Positions 44,432 to 53,949 are shown, counted from the stretch's first letter. The stretch is 56,187 nt of DNA from CAYFLR01 sp964343805 (GCA_964343805.1 CAYFLR010000038.1:1-56187), one strand, 5' to 3'. Notes: generated by a model not told the origin, from the sequence alone. Program-made: numbers and translations.

Positions 44432-47284
44432 ATGAAACTGAAATTGAATTGGCGACTCTACTCTCTCTTTTGCATTTTGTTTATATTCTTGAATGCCTGT
44501 GAAAAAAAAGAAGAAGAGGAAGAAGAATCTGATGAGGTGGCCACAGATATAAAAACCCCAAGGACCAGCAAGAGTAAAAAGCGGGATGTAAAACTCATTG
44601 TGGATCCACTCATTGAAGTGAAAGGAAAAATAACTTCCAATAAACCAAAGAACTCTCCAAAAGCAAGCCCCAAAGCATCACCTAAAGCGTCTCCCAAAGC
44701 GTCTCCCAAGCTTATCTCTTTCAGCGATGAGGAAGAAATAGAAAGAGGTTATTTACTCAAGGTTGAGCTAGTTACTGAATTTGGACAAAACAGCAAGGGA
44801 GAAGAAGAAACCCTTCCACTCTATGTAAGTTTAAAATCAGCCTCTCCGATTAAACGTGGGCAAGGGAGTATCTTACTGACCCATGAAGAGCTCTCTGCGG
44901 GTTCTCTTGATTTGGAAATTGAAATAGCCGAGAAAATAACCAAGCCACTTTTTTTGATTAAAATTGAAGGACAAGGTTATCTCTTTCCTGAGATGGCGGT
45001 GATGACCTTAGGAGTGGATGATAGTTCTGAAGTGCATATTAATACCGCCTCAACCATTGCTGCCAAATTTATTGAAAAAGAGGAGACATATTATATCAGT
45101 GAAGCCACCTTACCTATTTATCAGAAAATGGTGGATCAAACCGAGGCGATTGAACAAAGTTTTGTGGAAAAAGTGGGGGAAGCGGTCAATACCGATTTAA
45201 ACGGCTATCTCCAAGTGGTGGATCTCTATGTTCGCAATGAAATTACTTCCAACAAAGACCTGCAAAAGGATCTTTTTGAACAGGTCAAAGAGATTGGTGT
45301 CTCCATTGAAAAAAAAGAGTCAGAAACGAGTGAAGATCCTCAGTTTTTAGATCAACTTTTAGTGACCAATATGGCCAATGTAGTGGATGCTTTTTCATCT
45401 GAAATTAGCCAGACCAAAGATATTGAAGAGCAGGTAATCAGCGTCGTTGATCCAGCAGAGGTGGATAGTGTGATGGGGAAATTCTCTGCTCCCAAGGTAA
45501 ATGCGGTGGCAGAAATCGAGACCACCAGTGGTGAAAACCAAGCACCCAAGTTGAGTGTGAATGAGACCCCCTCCCTTACTAAAGGATCTGCCATTACCAT
45601 CACTTCTGAGTGGCTCAAAGTAGTGGATAACGATAGCCCCAATTCAATGTTGCTTTACAAAGTAGTCGAAATTCCTACAAAAGGTACTTTAAGTAAGAGC
45701 GGGGAAATTTTAAAAGTGGAAAGCACTTTTACCCAAAGCGATATAGTGGCTGGAGTGGTAAGGTATGTGCATGGGGGAGCAGAAAGTAGCTCTGCCAAAG
45801 AGGTGGATCAATTCATATTTACTTTGAGCGATGGTTCGGGTGGAACCATTGAAACCACCACCTTCACCATAGAAATAACTTATCCAGCGGAGAATGAAAA
45901 TACCGAGAACCCCAGTGAAGAAGGGGAAGGAGAAGTGGTGGTAGATGATTCCGCAAGCGGTGCACCAGAGCTTATTTATAACTTAGGAGCCATCATCTCT
46001 TCCGGTGAATCAGGTTTGGTAAGAACTAGAAATATCTTGGTAGAAGATGAGGGTGAGGCTGAATCAACTCTCACTTATAAAATCGTTTATAACACAATTA
46101 GAGGAGTATTAAAAAAGTCGGGAACGACGCTTGGAGAAAATGACACCTTCACTCAGGATGATCTAAGTCAAGATCGAATTACCTATGAGCATGGTGGTTC
46201 CGCCACTTCCGATCGATTTTTCTTTTCCGTCCAAGATAAAGATGGAAATTTTGTGAGTGGAGCTACAGATGATAACCCAGGGCGCTTTAATCTTCGCTTT
46301 ATTTCACTTTCTACTGACTGTGCTGATAATCCTAACGCCAATACCTATAACTCCATTGGCATGGGATTTGCGGGCAATCCTTACGTTATTTGTACAAAAG
46401 AACAGTTAAAGAATTTAGCCGAAAATTGCACCGATGATAATGGAGGAGTCTATCTGGCCTGTGATAAATATTTTGAGCTGAAAAGTGATATTAATATGGA
46501 AGGTTTTGCCATGCCGATGATTGGAACAATTGATGAAGGGCAGGCTTTTAAAAATGCCACCTTTGAAGGGGGAGGGTATACCATAGCCAATCTCTCCCTA
46601 GAATATCCAGCGCAAAACATGGTAGGGCTGTTTCGCAGGGTGGATGAAGGAAGTGTTAATAACCTTTATTTAGAAAATGTTTACATCGAGGGAAGAAACC
46701 AGACTGGGGGAGTCATAGGTTTTTATAAGGGGTCCAATAATGGCAATATCTCTTTAGGAAATTATGTGACCGGAATCATCAAAGGGAATGATGAAGTGGG
46801 TGGTTTTGCGGGATCTACCTTTCAAGCCGCAGTGCAGCGAACGGCGGTAGAGGGTATGGTGCAAGGTGATGATACTGTGGGCGGGATAACAGGATATGCG
46901 GAAAGTTCCAATTATGAAAATCTATCTAGTGTTGCCACTATCAGGGGACTCAACCAACCTTTTGGAGGACTCATTGGTAAAGCATTATTTGATACCAATG
47001 GAGGACAGGTCCAAAGTAGTTTTTCTGCATGTTCCATAGAGGCTCCTGGAGCTGGATTTATTGGTGAGATCACCGGTTCCAATTTTAACGAGAACTATTG
47101 GGATCAAGATTTGGCTCCGGGTCTTAACTCCTTTGGTAACAGTGCCGAGGTAGATGATGTGACTCCTAAAACTACTGCCCAATTAGAAGCTCAATCCACC
47201 TATTCCAATCAGTGGAACTTTAATTCAGTCTGGTTCATTGATGACGGAAATAATTATCCTGTTTTAAGAGATGTCAATTATTAG
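44432..47284 (+). CDS. Surface lipoprotein with CSPG/cadherin-like repeats and GLUG repeats
   Basis: 950 residues from ATG at 44432 (GAGG upstream). Lipobox LNAC, then an acidic run EKKEEEEEESDE and a (SPKA)n stalk coded by 12-bp repeats at 44654-44710. A helical region follows (about 200-360), then two CSPG/cadherin-like repeats (about 370-490 and 510-620; TFTQSDIVAGVVRYVHGG, DTFTQDDLSQDRITYEHGG, DRFFFSVQDKDG). The C-terminal domain has GLUG repeats (VGGFAGS, VGGITGY, FGGLIGK) and the end motif W.IDDGNNYPVLR. Likely a surface adhesin. It shares the overall plan, acidic stalk and C-terminal end with the lipoprotein at 18689-23173. Confidence 0.82.
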   Translation: MKLKLNWRLYSLFCILFIFLNACEKKEEEEEESDEVATDIKTPRTSKSKKRDVKLIVDPLIEVKGKITSNKPKNSPKASPKASPKASPKASPKLISFSDEEEIERGYLLKVELVTEFGQNSKGEEETLPLYVSLKSASPIKRGQGSILLTHEELSAGSLDLEIEIAEKITKPLFLIKIEGQGYLFPEMAVMTLGVDDSSEVHINTASTIAAKFIEKEETYYISEATLPIYQKMVDQTEAIEQSFVEKVGEAVNTDLNGYLQVVDLYVRNEITSNKDLQKDLFEQVKEIGVSIEKKESETSEDPQFLDQLLVTNMANVVDAFSSEISQTKDIEEQVISVVDPAEVDSVMGKFSAPKVNAVAEIETTSGENQAPKLSVNETPSLTKGSAITITSEWLKVVDNDSPNSMLLYKVVEIPTKGTLSKSGEILKVESTFTQSDIVAGVVRYVHGGAESSSAKEVDQFIFTLSDGSGGTIETTTFTIEITYPAENENTENPSEEGEGEVVVDDSASGAPELIYNLGAIISSGESGLVRTRNILVEDEGEAESTLTYKIVYNTIRGVLKKSGTTLGENDTFTQDDLSQDRITYEHGGSATSDRFFFSVQDKDGNFVSGATDDNPGRFNLRFISLSTDCADNPNANTYNSIGMGFAGNPYVICTKEQLKNLAENCTDDNGGVYLACDKYFELKSDINMEGFAMPMIGTIDEGQAFKNATFEGGGYTIANLSLEYPAQNMVGLFRRVDEGSVNNLYLENVYIEGRNQTGGVIGFYKGSNNGNISLGNYVTGIIKGNDEVGGFAGSTFQAAVQRTAVEGMVQGDDTVGGITGYAESSNYENLSSVATIRGLNQPFGGLIGKALFDTNGGQVQSSFSACSIEAPGAGFIGEITGSNFNENYWDQDLAPGLNSFGNSAEVDDVTPKTTAQLEAQSTYSNQWNFNSVWFIDDGNNYPVLRDVNY
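44654..44710 (+). repeat. 12-bp tandem repeat encoding SPKA stalk
   Basis: Nearly five consecutive 12-bp units encode SPKA-SPKA-SPKA-SPKA-SPK directly after the acidic part of the lipoprotein. Third-base differences between units show that protein-level repeats are older than the latest duplications. Confidence 0.9.
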
Positions 47285-47285
47285 C

Positions 47286-48536
47286 CTATTCGGTTGCTTC
47301 AGGGTATTTTTCTGCATACTCTTCTGGACTCACATAGTAGAAGGTGGGTTGATTTAAATCTTTACACATGACTTTTTGATAGTAACTGTTGGTGGAGGGA
47401 ACTCCGCCTACTTCAATATTAGCGGTTGTTTCATTAAGTTCTGCTCCACAGGTGAAATAGGCTGGTTCCGTGAGAGCCCAGCGATCCATCAGACACCACC
47501 CCTCTTTGCCTTCTATTTTAACCATGGCAAAGGTGTGATCGTTTTGGGAGACACAGCTTTTTATATTTTCATTGGTGAGTCCGGCATGGTAGGCTAGACA
47601 GACGAATACCCATTTTCCTTCACCACAATTTCCCCATTGAGGAACTTCCGAACCATAGAAAACGGTGTCCACATATTGCTCTTTAACGGTGGTACACATA
47701 TGGGCAAGGTCACCTGAGTCAGCGGCTTCTTGAACTTCAGCGGATCTAAAATCACGACTATAAGCCCAACCTACTTTCCCTGTTTCTTGCACTTCGGGAA
47801 GTTCTAAACTTTTTCCCACATTTTCCGCATATTCTGTTACCAAAACAGGAAGGGTGTCTACGGTGACTTTTTCTGGGTAATAGGTGAAAGCTTTGTAGGG
47901 TTTATGTTCGGTCTTTTTAAATACAAATTTCTCTTTGGCAATTTCATTTTCATCTTCTAAGCTAAAGAGCTCTTTGATTTTGGTCACCAGCTCGTTATGA
48001 CCATCGTTGATCACATGAAACCACTGACCCGCAAAAATAAACATGATGGGCTCACCGCTTTTTGGATCCACTATATAAAATAGGGTGCTGTATTCCGTAA
48101 AGGGAGTGGAAGATTTAGGAAGAGCTTTAAAATCTAAAATGGGTTCTGAGGCTGCATTAAAATAATCAAAAGAGGCCCCGCTCTCTTCAAAGGTATGCCG
48201 TTTTATTCTGACTAAGGTAATTTGATCCATAAAGGACTCTTTGTCCTGATCTTCGATCTTGCCAAGGGGGATATCGGTTCCATACTCAAAGAGAAAACCT
48301 CTTTCGGTTTTATTATAAATATAGATGAGGTAATTCACTTTAATATTGAAAGCCTTTTGATAAAGGTTGTTGGTGATGGTGGCGGCTTCTTGATCTTTTA
48401 AGGGAATTTCAAAATAACCTTCATAGGCAAAAAGTCTTTTTTGAACAATATCCTTGGTGGTGGAATTTTTTTGCCCCTCAGGGTCGCAGGCTATTAACAC
48501 AAAAGACACGAGCCATAGTATACTTAAAAAACGCAT
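47286..48536 (-). CDS. Lipoprotein with transglutaminase/papain-like Cys-His-Asp triad
   Basis: 416 residues. Lipobox VLIAC gives Cys17. The C-terminal half has GNCGEGKWV (Cys304), NDHTFAMV (His334) and WCLMDRWA (Asp351), in the order and spacing of transglutaminase-like or YopT-type cysteine enzymes, whose GNCGE-type motifs occur in bacterial effector toxins. The first ~230 residues are unrecognised. Lipid anchoring suggests it is held at the envelope. The ATG at 48536 with AGAGG upstream is preferred over 48554. Activity could be proteolysis, deamidation or cross-linking; only the triad is visible. The gene converges on the GLUG lipoprotein gene with one base between. Confidence 0.75.
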   Translation of the reverse strand: MRFLSILWLVSFVLIACDPEGQKNSTTKDIVQKRLFAYEGYFEIPLKDQEAATITNNLYQKAFNIKVNYLIYIYNKTERGFLFEYGTDIPLGKIEDQDKESFMDQITLVRIKRHTFEESGASFDYFNAASEPILDFKALPKSSTPFTEYSTLFYIVDPKSGEPIMFIFAGQWFHVINDGHNELVTKIKELFSLEDENEIAKEKFVFKKTEHKPYKAFTYYPEKVTVDTLPVLVTEYAENVGKSLELPEVQETGKVGWAYSRDFRSAEVQEAADSGDLAHMCTTVKEQYVDTVFYGSEVPQWGNCGEGKWVFVCLAYHAGLTNENIKSCVSQNDHTFAMVKIEGKEGWCLMDRWALTEPAYFTCGAELNETTANIEVGGVPSTNSYYQKVMCKDLNQPTFYYVSPEEYAEKYPEATE

Positions 48537-48598
48537 GGATACCTCTTTGATCATATATTAATGGTGATATTTTTCGTTTCGGACAGATTTCATAACTC

Positions 48599-48627
48599 TT
48601 GATATATGGCTTGATCCTAAGTAAAAT
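48599..48627 (+). promoter_or_regulatory. Sigma-70-type promoter for the zinc-ribbon gene
   Basis: TTGATA (48599-48604), 17-base spacer, TAAAAT (48622-48627), about 50 bases before the ATG at 48679 and its GGAGGAGAG binding site. Confidence 0.55.
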
Positions 48628-48678
48628 TGGATAGTTGCGGGTTTAGTAATTTCTTTAATAATTGAGCAGGAGGAGAGA

Positions 48679-49188
48679 ATGAAATGCCCTAGATGTGAGC
48701 ATCAACAATTAAGTCCCCAAATATATGAAGGAGTTACCATTGATAGATGTGGGGCCTGTAACGGCGTTTGGTTGGATGCTTCCGAATTAACAACTATTGT
48801 GGAGACTAAAGAGGAGAAATTCTCCCCCAAACTGATCAGCAAAACTATGAAAGGTGCTCGCTCTGGAGTAGGAGTGAATGATGAAAGAGTGACTGCCAAA
48901 TGTCCTAAATGTGCTACTCCCATGTTGGTAGTTAATTATGAGTATTCCTCGGGAATAATAATCGATTCTTGCCCTAATGATCATGGTATATGGTTAGATA
49001 ATAAAGAACTTGAGGCCATTCAAGCCTTTAAGGAAGAATGGGATGATACATCTAAAGAAAAAAATGTAGATTGGTTGCTGGCAGCCTTAGAAAACGACAC
49101 TGAACACACCAGAAGACTCACAGAGCGGATTGAGAAAAGCTCTTTTTTGCATAGGTGGGTGAACTTTTTGGGAAAAACTTTTAGATAG
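48679..49188 (+). CDS. Protein with two TFIIB-type zinc ribbons
   Basis: 169 residues with two zf-TFIIB-like modules: CPRC...CGACNGVWLDASEL (about 3-38) and CPKC...CPNDHGIWLDNKEL (about 75-112). Each carries two Cys pairs for zinc and the family end motif G.WLD..EL. A helical C-terminal tail follows. Cytoplasmic. The function of this common bacterial family is largely unknown; nucleic acid binding is possible. GGAGGAGAG lies just upstream of the ATG. Confidence 0.88.
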   Translation: MKCPRCEHQQLSPQIYEGVTIDRCGACNGVWLDASELTTIVETKEEKFSPKLISKTMKGARSGVGVNDERVTAKCPKCATPMLVVNYEYSSGIIIDSCPNDHGIWLDNKELEAIQAFKEEWDDTSKEKNVDWLLAALENDTEHTRRLTERIEKSSFLHRWVNFLGKTFR

Positions 49189-49195
49189 CCAGGTC

Positions 49196-49402
49196 TTACT
49201 TTTTTACATGAGGAAAGTTCTTTTGGGATCTCTTGCCTTTTTGCATGATGTCTGTGTCTTTTATCTCTGATTTACCTTTATTTTGATTAAAGATGCCTTT
49301 CTCATCATCTCCACAGTTTTGATAGCTTAAAATCAAAACAAACAGCCCTACAAATGAGAGAGAAAAGATCACCTTCTTTTTATTTAACTTCAAAAAATTC
49401 AT
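49196..49402 (-). CDS. Small lipoprotein with SYQNC lipobox
   Basis: 68 residues from the ATG at 49402 with AGAAGG upstream: a positively charged N-terminus, hydrophobic run (VIFSLSFVGLFVLILSYQNC) ending in a lipobox-like Cys30, then a polar basic tail. The unusual Tyr-Gln-Asn before the lipidated Cys resembles lipoproteins of Bdellovibrio relatives as I recall them. Convergent with the zinc-ribbon gene. Function unknown. Its small size means it may be a structural or toxin-antidote type lipoprotein; nothing indicates which. Confidence 0.6.
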   Translation of the reverse strand: MNFLKLNKKKVIFSLSFVGLFVLILSYQNCGDDEKGIFNQNKGKSEIKDTDIMQKGKRSQKNFPHVKK

Positions 49403-49627
49403 GTAACACCTTCTATCTGTCTTAGAAAACTTCTTACCTAGCTTTTCGGTATTGGTGCTCATTTACTTGAGGATTTCTATTTTTTAGTTGAATTATAAGA
49501 GGTTAGACTTGTCTGATTTGCTGTTAACCCTGAATGACGGTCTTTATACCCAAAAAGGGTTTTATTTATCTAAAGAAATACCGATTAGTATATAAAGAGG
49601 CTTAATTTTTATTAATAGGTTTTTATT

Positions 49628-52288
49628 TTGGGACTGATTAAATCTTTCTCCTTAATAATATTAATAGCTTATCAACTTGCATGCTTAGATTCGACTCAAC
49701 TGGGCAAAAAAGAACGTGCGGTTAATCATGTCAAAGCGGTTGGCAGCAGTGAACATTTGACGGTTCAAATTCAAGGAGAGGTCCTTGAAGGAGAAGCTAT
49801 TGAACTCGAATTTGCCATTAATGACAACCAGGGTAAATTGGAAGAGAGCGATCTGGTAAACCTGGTCATTAGGTTCATAGGCGAAGAGCTCAAAAATAGA
49901 TATCCCCATTTTCAGAACTCAGAGGTAACTATTCAAGAAAAATATATAGAGAATATCTACCAATCTGCAGAGGGGGTGGCGATTAATTTAAGAACTCAAG
50001 AATTTATACCAGGTACTTTTATAGCTCCTGGGAAATTTACCCTGGAACTCAAGGATACGGTGGATGAATTTGGTCTTTTAATGATGATTCCTATTGAACT
50101 AAATATTGAATACACTGATAGTCGGCTTCAAGGTCAAGCCTGTTTGAATCTATATAGTTTAAAAAAACCAATCACTTCTATTCCATCTGAACCTTATTTT
50201 TTTAACAGCTTCCATGAGCGTCTATTTTTACTTCCCTGTACAGCTCTGTCTTCCGAGTCAATCTACACTGCTTTAGTCTCTCAAGGTTCCTTAGATTCCG
50301 TTTCCATTGATGATATAAAGGATTCTAAGTTGGACGCAAATCAATATGATGATTTGGATATGCCTAATCATTTAGAGAACTCACTTGATAATAACTCCAA
50401 AGAGGGAGACGATTCAGAGGGTTCTACAAAAGACAGTCTGCGATCTGAGTTGCTCGATTTAGTTTCAATTCTTAATACCAAAGTAGACCAAACAGAATTT
50501 GATTCTGAGATCTCTGGGTTTTCTTCGGTTGATCATGATCATCAAGGTGTCATACCTTACCTTAAGATAGATAATCAAGACCTAACTATAGGTCAAAAAG
50601 GGGCGTCAATCTCTCTCCAAGGGGAAGGAGNNNNNNNNNNCATTCTAGAAGATTCAGATTTGAGTTTGATAAAAGAGGGTGATATTTTTGTTGATGAATT
50701 ACTTAATGAATTTCCTATCCTGACTATTAATAACCATCAAAATTTACTAATCATAAAAGGCCAATGCTCACCTACAGTTGAGAATCTTGCATTCATTTAT
50801 CGGCCTGGGGTCAATTATATAGAAGGTAAAATAGGTTTGGGAATAAAGAACCCAACAGAACAACTTGAGGTTCAAGGGACTATAAAAGCTTCAGGAGCGA
50901 ATATTATAGGCAATCTAGAAGTTAGTAGCATAAACACATCGGGTGATATCTATGCTACAAGTTTTTACGGTGATGGTTCCAATTTAACGGGTTTAGGTTC
51001 AGCAGGGGGAGTCGTTAATGATGGATCTACCACCATCGCCGCTGATAATGATAATAGCAATGATGGGATTGTTGCAATCCAAACCAGAGGCATTAATAGA
51101 CTTATTGTATCCAATGATGGGGATATTGGAGTAGGAACTAATAGTCCATCTGCTGATTTAGAGGTAGTAGGGGATATTAAAGCCACGACCTTTACCGGAT
51201 CTGGGGCTGGCTTAACCGGTATAGATACTGGAAATATTAATGATGAAGCAATAACTACTGTAAAATTAGATACTGGTTCTGTTACTAATACTAAAATTGC
51301 TGATAATGCTGTCAATTCTATCAAAATAGTCAATGATTCCATTGTCAATGAAGATATAAATACTGGAGCGGCCATTAGTAGCTCCAAGTTAGCGGGCGGT
51401 AATGTTGACAATGACGAGTTTGGTTACCTGGATGGTGCCACATCAAATATTCAGCTTCAAATAGATAGTCGACTCTCCAAAAGTAGCAATTTATCAGATC
51501 TAACTGACTTCACAGCTGCAAGAAATAATTTAGGGATTGGCAGCGGTGATACTTTATCACTAGCTGGCTTAAAGGCAGGTAGTAATGCAGGGATTTCTTT
51601 TAAAGATTTCAGTAACAACTATGGAATCTTTATTGAAGAAGGGGGCAATATAGGAGTTGGAACAGCCTCTCCAAATGCTAAAGCTAAGCTTGATATTAGT
51701 TCCACGGACAAGGGTTTGTTGATCCCTCGGATGACCAGCTCTCAGCGCTTATCTATTTCATCACCTCCTGCTGGTCTTGAAGTTTTTGACAGTAATGCCG
51801 GGGTAAAAATTGCCTATAATGGCTCAAGATGGAGAGAGGTGGGTGCTGTTCCCATTGGAACAATTCAGGCTTGGCATAAAAATCTTTCCAATACACCGGG
51901 CTTGCCCTGGGGATGGGCAGAGTGCAATGGCCAAGTTATAAGTGACTCTGAAAGCCCATACAATAATGTGGCAGTGCCTAACCTTAACTCCAGTGGTCGT
52001 TTTTTAAGGGGGGCTTCCACTAGTGGATCTCTTCAAGATGATCTCACCGCCTTGCCTAACAATGCCTTCTCTGGAGGAACCAGTGTCAACGGTGAGCACA
52101 ATCATAATTGTAAAGGATACAACTCTCCTGATGGTGTGGGTATGGACTGGGCAGGAACTGGTGAAACACGTGGTCCCTGTATGGATAATGCGGGAAATCA
52201 TTCTCACAGTTTTAGCGTCTCTGGTGGGGGGGATGCTGAAACTCGCCCTATCAATATGACAGTTGTCTGGATAATAAGAATTAAATAA
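49628..52288 (+). CDS. Trimeric-fibre-like lipoprotein with phage tail-collar tip
   Basis: 886 residues from a TTG start; signal with Cys19 (AYQLAC). The N-terminal ~250 residues are unrecognised. A region of tail-fibre-like repeats follows (about 400-690; IGLGIKNPTEQLEVQGTI, IGVGTNSPSADLEVVGDI, NIGVGTASPNAKAKLDI), with DGSNLTG/GSGAGLTG turns. The C-terminal ~140 residues form a phage tail-collar-type domain (PIGTIQAWHKN, GWAECNGQVI, GRFLRGA, GEHNHN, HSHSF, ETRPINMTVVWIIR) with two His pairs that may bind metal. This fits the mosaic adhesive trimer (MAT) fibres described in Bdellovibrio. A 10-N gap (50631-50640) keeps the frame. Confidence 0.8.
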   Translation: MGLIKSFSLIILIAYQLACLDSTQLGKKERAVNHVKAVGSSEHLTVQIQGEVLEGEAIELEFAINDNQGKLEESDLVNLVIRFIGEELKNRYPHFQNSEVTIQEKYIENIYQSAEGVAINLRTQEFIPGTFIAPGKFTLELKDTVDEFGLLMMIPIELNIEYTDSRLQGQACLNLYSLKKPITSIPSEPYFFNSFHERLFLLPCTALSSESIYTALVSQGSLDSVSIDDIKDSKLDANQYDDLDMPNHLENSLDNNSKEGDDSEGSTKDSLRSELLDLVSILNTKVDQTEFDSEISGFSSVDHDHQGVIPYLKIDNQDLTIGQKGASISLQGEGXXXXILEDSDLSLIKEGDIFVDELLNEFPILTINNHQNLLIIKGQCSPTVENLAFIYRPGVNYIEGKIGLGIKNPTEQLEVQGTIKASGANIIGNLEVSSINTSGDIYATSFYGDGSNLTGLGSAGGVVNDGSTTIAADNDNSNDGIVAIQTRGINRLIVSNDGDIGVGTNSPSADLEVVGDIKATTFTGSGAGLTGIDTGNINDEAITTVKLDTGSVTNTKIADNAVNSIKIVNDSIVNEDINTGAAISSSKLAGGNVDNDEFGYLDGATSNIQLQIDSRLSKSSNLSDLTDFTAARNNLGIGSGDTLSLAGLKAGSNAGISFKDFSNNYGIFIEEGGNIGVGTASPNAKAKLDISSTDKGLLIPRMTSSQRLSISSPPAGLEVFDSNAGVKIAYNGSRWREVGAVPIGTIQAWHKNLSNTPGLPWGWAECNGQVISDSESPYNNVAVPNLNSSGRFLRGASTSGSLQDDLTALPNNAFSGGTSVNGEHNHNCKGYNSPDGVGMDWAGTGETRGPCMDNAGNHSHSFSVSGGGDAETRPINMTVVWIIRIK

Positions 52289-52403
52289 TTTCTATCACCT
52301 TCTTAAAAGCTATTTTGCTAAGGACTCTGCAAAACCACTTAGGATAATTTCCGATTATGTAATATAATTAAAGGTAATTATTTTCACCAATTAAGGATAG
52401 GTT

Positions 52404-53135
52404 ATGGGACTATTTTCGAGCCTCTTTAAAAGCAAAAGTGACGAAAAAAAGGTTAAAAAGGTTAAACGAGCCGCGAGAGTCAGTACACAGCCGATGCATA
52501 ATATACATGTGGAAATGGATCCCTCTTCTGAAGCTCCATTAAAGGTTATCGATATCTCGGTCTCAGGAGTGGCTTTTGCTGAGGATGGAAACTTTTCCTG
52601 GCCCGAAGTGGGGAGCCTTTTAAAGGGAAAATTTGTGATAGGGGATAAGGAGTATAGTACTGGCTTTGAAGTGATTCGCAAAACCGATGAGCTTTGTGCA
52701 TGCAAATTTACACCAGACAATAGCGTAATCAAAGACCTGTTTGACAACCATTTCGTGGTGGAGGTATTGGGTGCGAGCATGCAGGAGGTCAATTCTGATC
52801 TACTTAAACCGGTTGAAAAGGGGAAAATGCGCTGGTTTAGGCATAAAGATGATTTCAATCTGAAACTGGTGGAAGAGGGAGATGAACTGCTCTCTTTTAA
52901 TATTCAGTTTAAAGATCACCATATTCAGTGGCAAAAGGGTGAAAAACTTCAGTATGGCGTATTAAAATTGGGTGACACCACTCCCCGATCCTTAAAAGAG
53001 GTGGCGATTATTGCCAATCAGGCGGAGGTGCCATCGGAGCTTTCATCACAAATCATTATTTTTATAGATCAAATCAAAGGTCTGTCTACTCCATTTAAAC
53101 AGCTGATAGCCAGTCAATTTGAGTATGCATTTTAA
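52404..53135 (+). CDS. PilZ-domain-like protein
   Basis: 243 residues; a short basic N-terminus (KSDEKKVKKVKRAARVS) and IDISVSGVAF match PilZ signatures. The second c-di-GMP motif DxSxxG is intact; the first, RxxxR, reads KRAAR, so the first Arg is Lys and binding may be weaker or altered. A C-terminal region of about 130 residues is unrecognised. AAGGATAGG precedes the ATG, with a TATAAT-like sequence about 30 bases further upstream. It overlaps the kinase-like gene, so they form an operon. Confidence 0.7.
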   Translation: MGLFSSLFKSKSDEKKVKKVKRAARVSTQPMHNIHVEMDPSSEAPLKVIDISVSGVAFAEDGNFSWPEVGSLLKGKFVIGDKEYSTGFEVIRKTDELCACKFTPDNSVIKDLFDNHFVVEVLGASMQEVNSDLLKPVEKGKMRWFRHKDDFNLKLVEEGDELLSFNIQFKDHHIQWQKGEKLQYGVLKLGDTTPRSLKEVAIIANQAEVPSELSSQIIIFIDQIKGLSTPFKQLIASQFEYAF

Positions 53136-53919
53136 AATCTTATTTATATTTCTATTACTCTTACCGTTTTCACTGGTAGCGGAGACCTTTGAGCTTTTCG
53201 TAGGAGGGTATCCTCACTATCAATACGATGAACTCATCCGAGAGAAGCAATTAAAAAAAGGCGATGTTCTTGTTTTTAGTAATGGCGAGAGCTTTCGGTT
53301 TGAAGGCTTCTTAGGGAGGGGGAACACCACCGCTATTTTAGATATTGGAAATGGCAGGGCCTTAAGGGTCCCTTTGGAGGCGGGAGAATTTGAAATTCGA
53401 GGGCAAGAGCCTATTCCTTATTCTGATTTTATTGATTATTTTATCAAAGGACACCAAAAATATAGGCAGGTGGATCTTCCAATGGTTGAACTGCACTCCT
53501 ATACTTATGGGGAATACGCTGAAGTAGAGCGCGTGTCCTCATTTAGTTTACAAGACTTTATTGACCTATATCCAAAAGGCTCAGGCCATCAAAAACTCTC
53601 TCCGGCTGAAATAGAAATGTATCGATCGGCCCTCATGGAATTTGCACGTTCTCTCTGGGGATTCACCTTTATTGCAGATTTTCGTCCTGAACAAATTCTC
53701 TGGAATAGGAAGCTAAGACGCTGGGTTTTTGGGGATTTACAGACATTTGAGCATACTTGGTCACCAGGGCGATGGGAACATCCCTTTTCCTCCTACCAGG
53801 AGGAGAACTTTATAAGACATGTTTTCGATGCAGAACTGGATAGGGAAATTGATCGAGTGATTGAAGAGGAGAGGGAGATAATGTCACATAAATGCCATTT
53901 ATTAAAATGGAGATTCTAA
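53125..53919 (+). CDS. Exported protein-kinase-like protein
   Basis: 264 residues from the ATG at 53125, overlapping the PilZ stop by 11 bases; the TTG at 53119 is a weaker start. Signal peptide about 1-19 (MHFKILFIFLLLLPFSLVA). The fold hints at a small eukaryotic-like kinase: FLGRGNTTAILDIGNGRAL (62-80) as Gly loop, FIADFRPEQILWN (182-194) as catalytic loop, and WVFGDLQTF (200-208) as metal loop. The usual VAIK lysine appears as RVPL with Arg81, and HRD is ADF, so it could be a pseudokinase or divergent enzyme. Location outside the cytoplasm is unusual. The assignment rests on motifs only. Confidence 0.6.
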   Translation: MHFKILFIFLLLLPFSLVAETFELFVGGYPHYQYDELIREKQLKKGDVLVFSNGESFRFEGFLGRGNTTAILDIGNGRALRVPLEAGEFEIRGQEPIPYSDFIDYFIKGHQKYRQVDLPMVELHSYTYGEYAEVERVSSFSLQDFIDLYPKGSGHQKLSPAEIEMYRSALMEFARSLWGFTFIADFRPEQILWNRKLRRWVFGDLQTFEHTWSPGRWEHPFSSYQEENFIRHVFDAELDREIDRVIEEEREIMSHKCHLLKWRF

Positions 53920-53949
53920 TGGAGCTCAATCTATGTTAGATTCCCTCTC

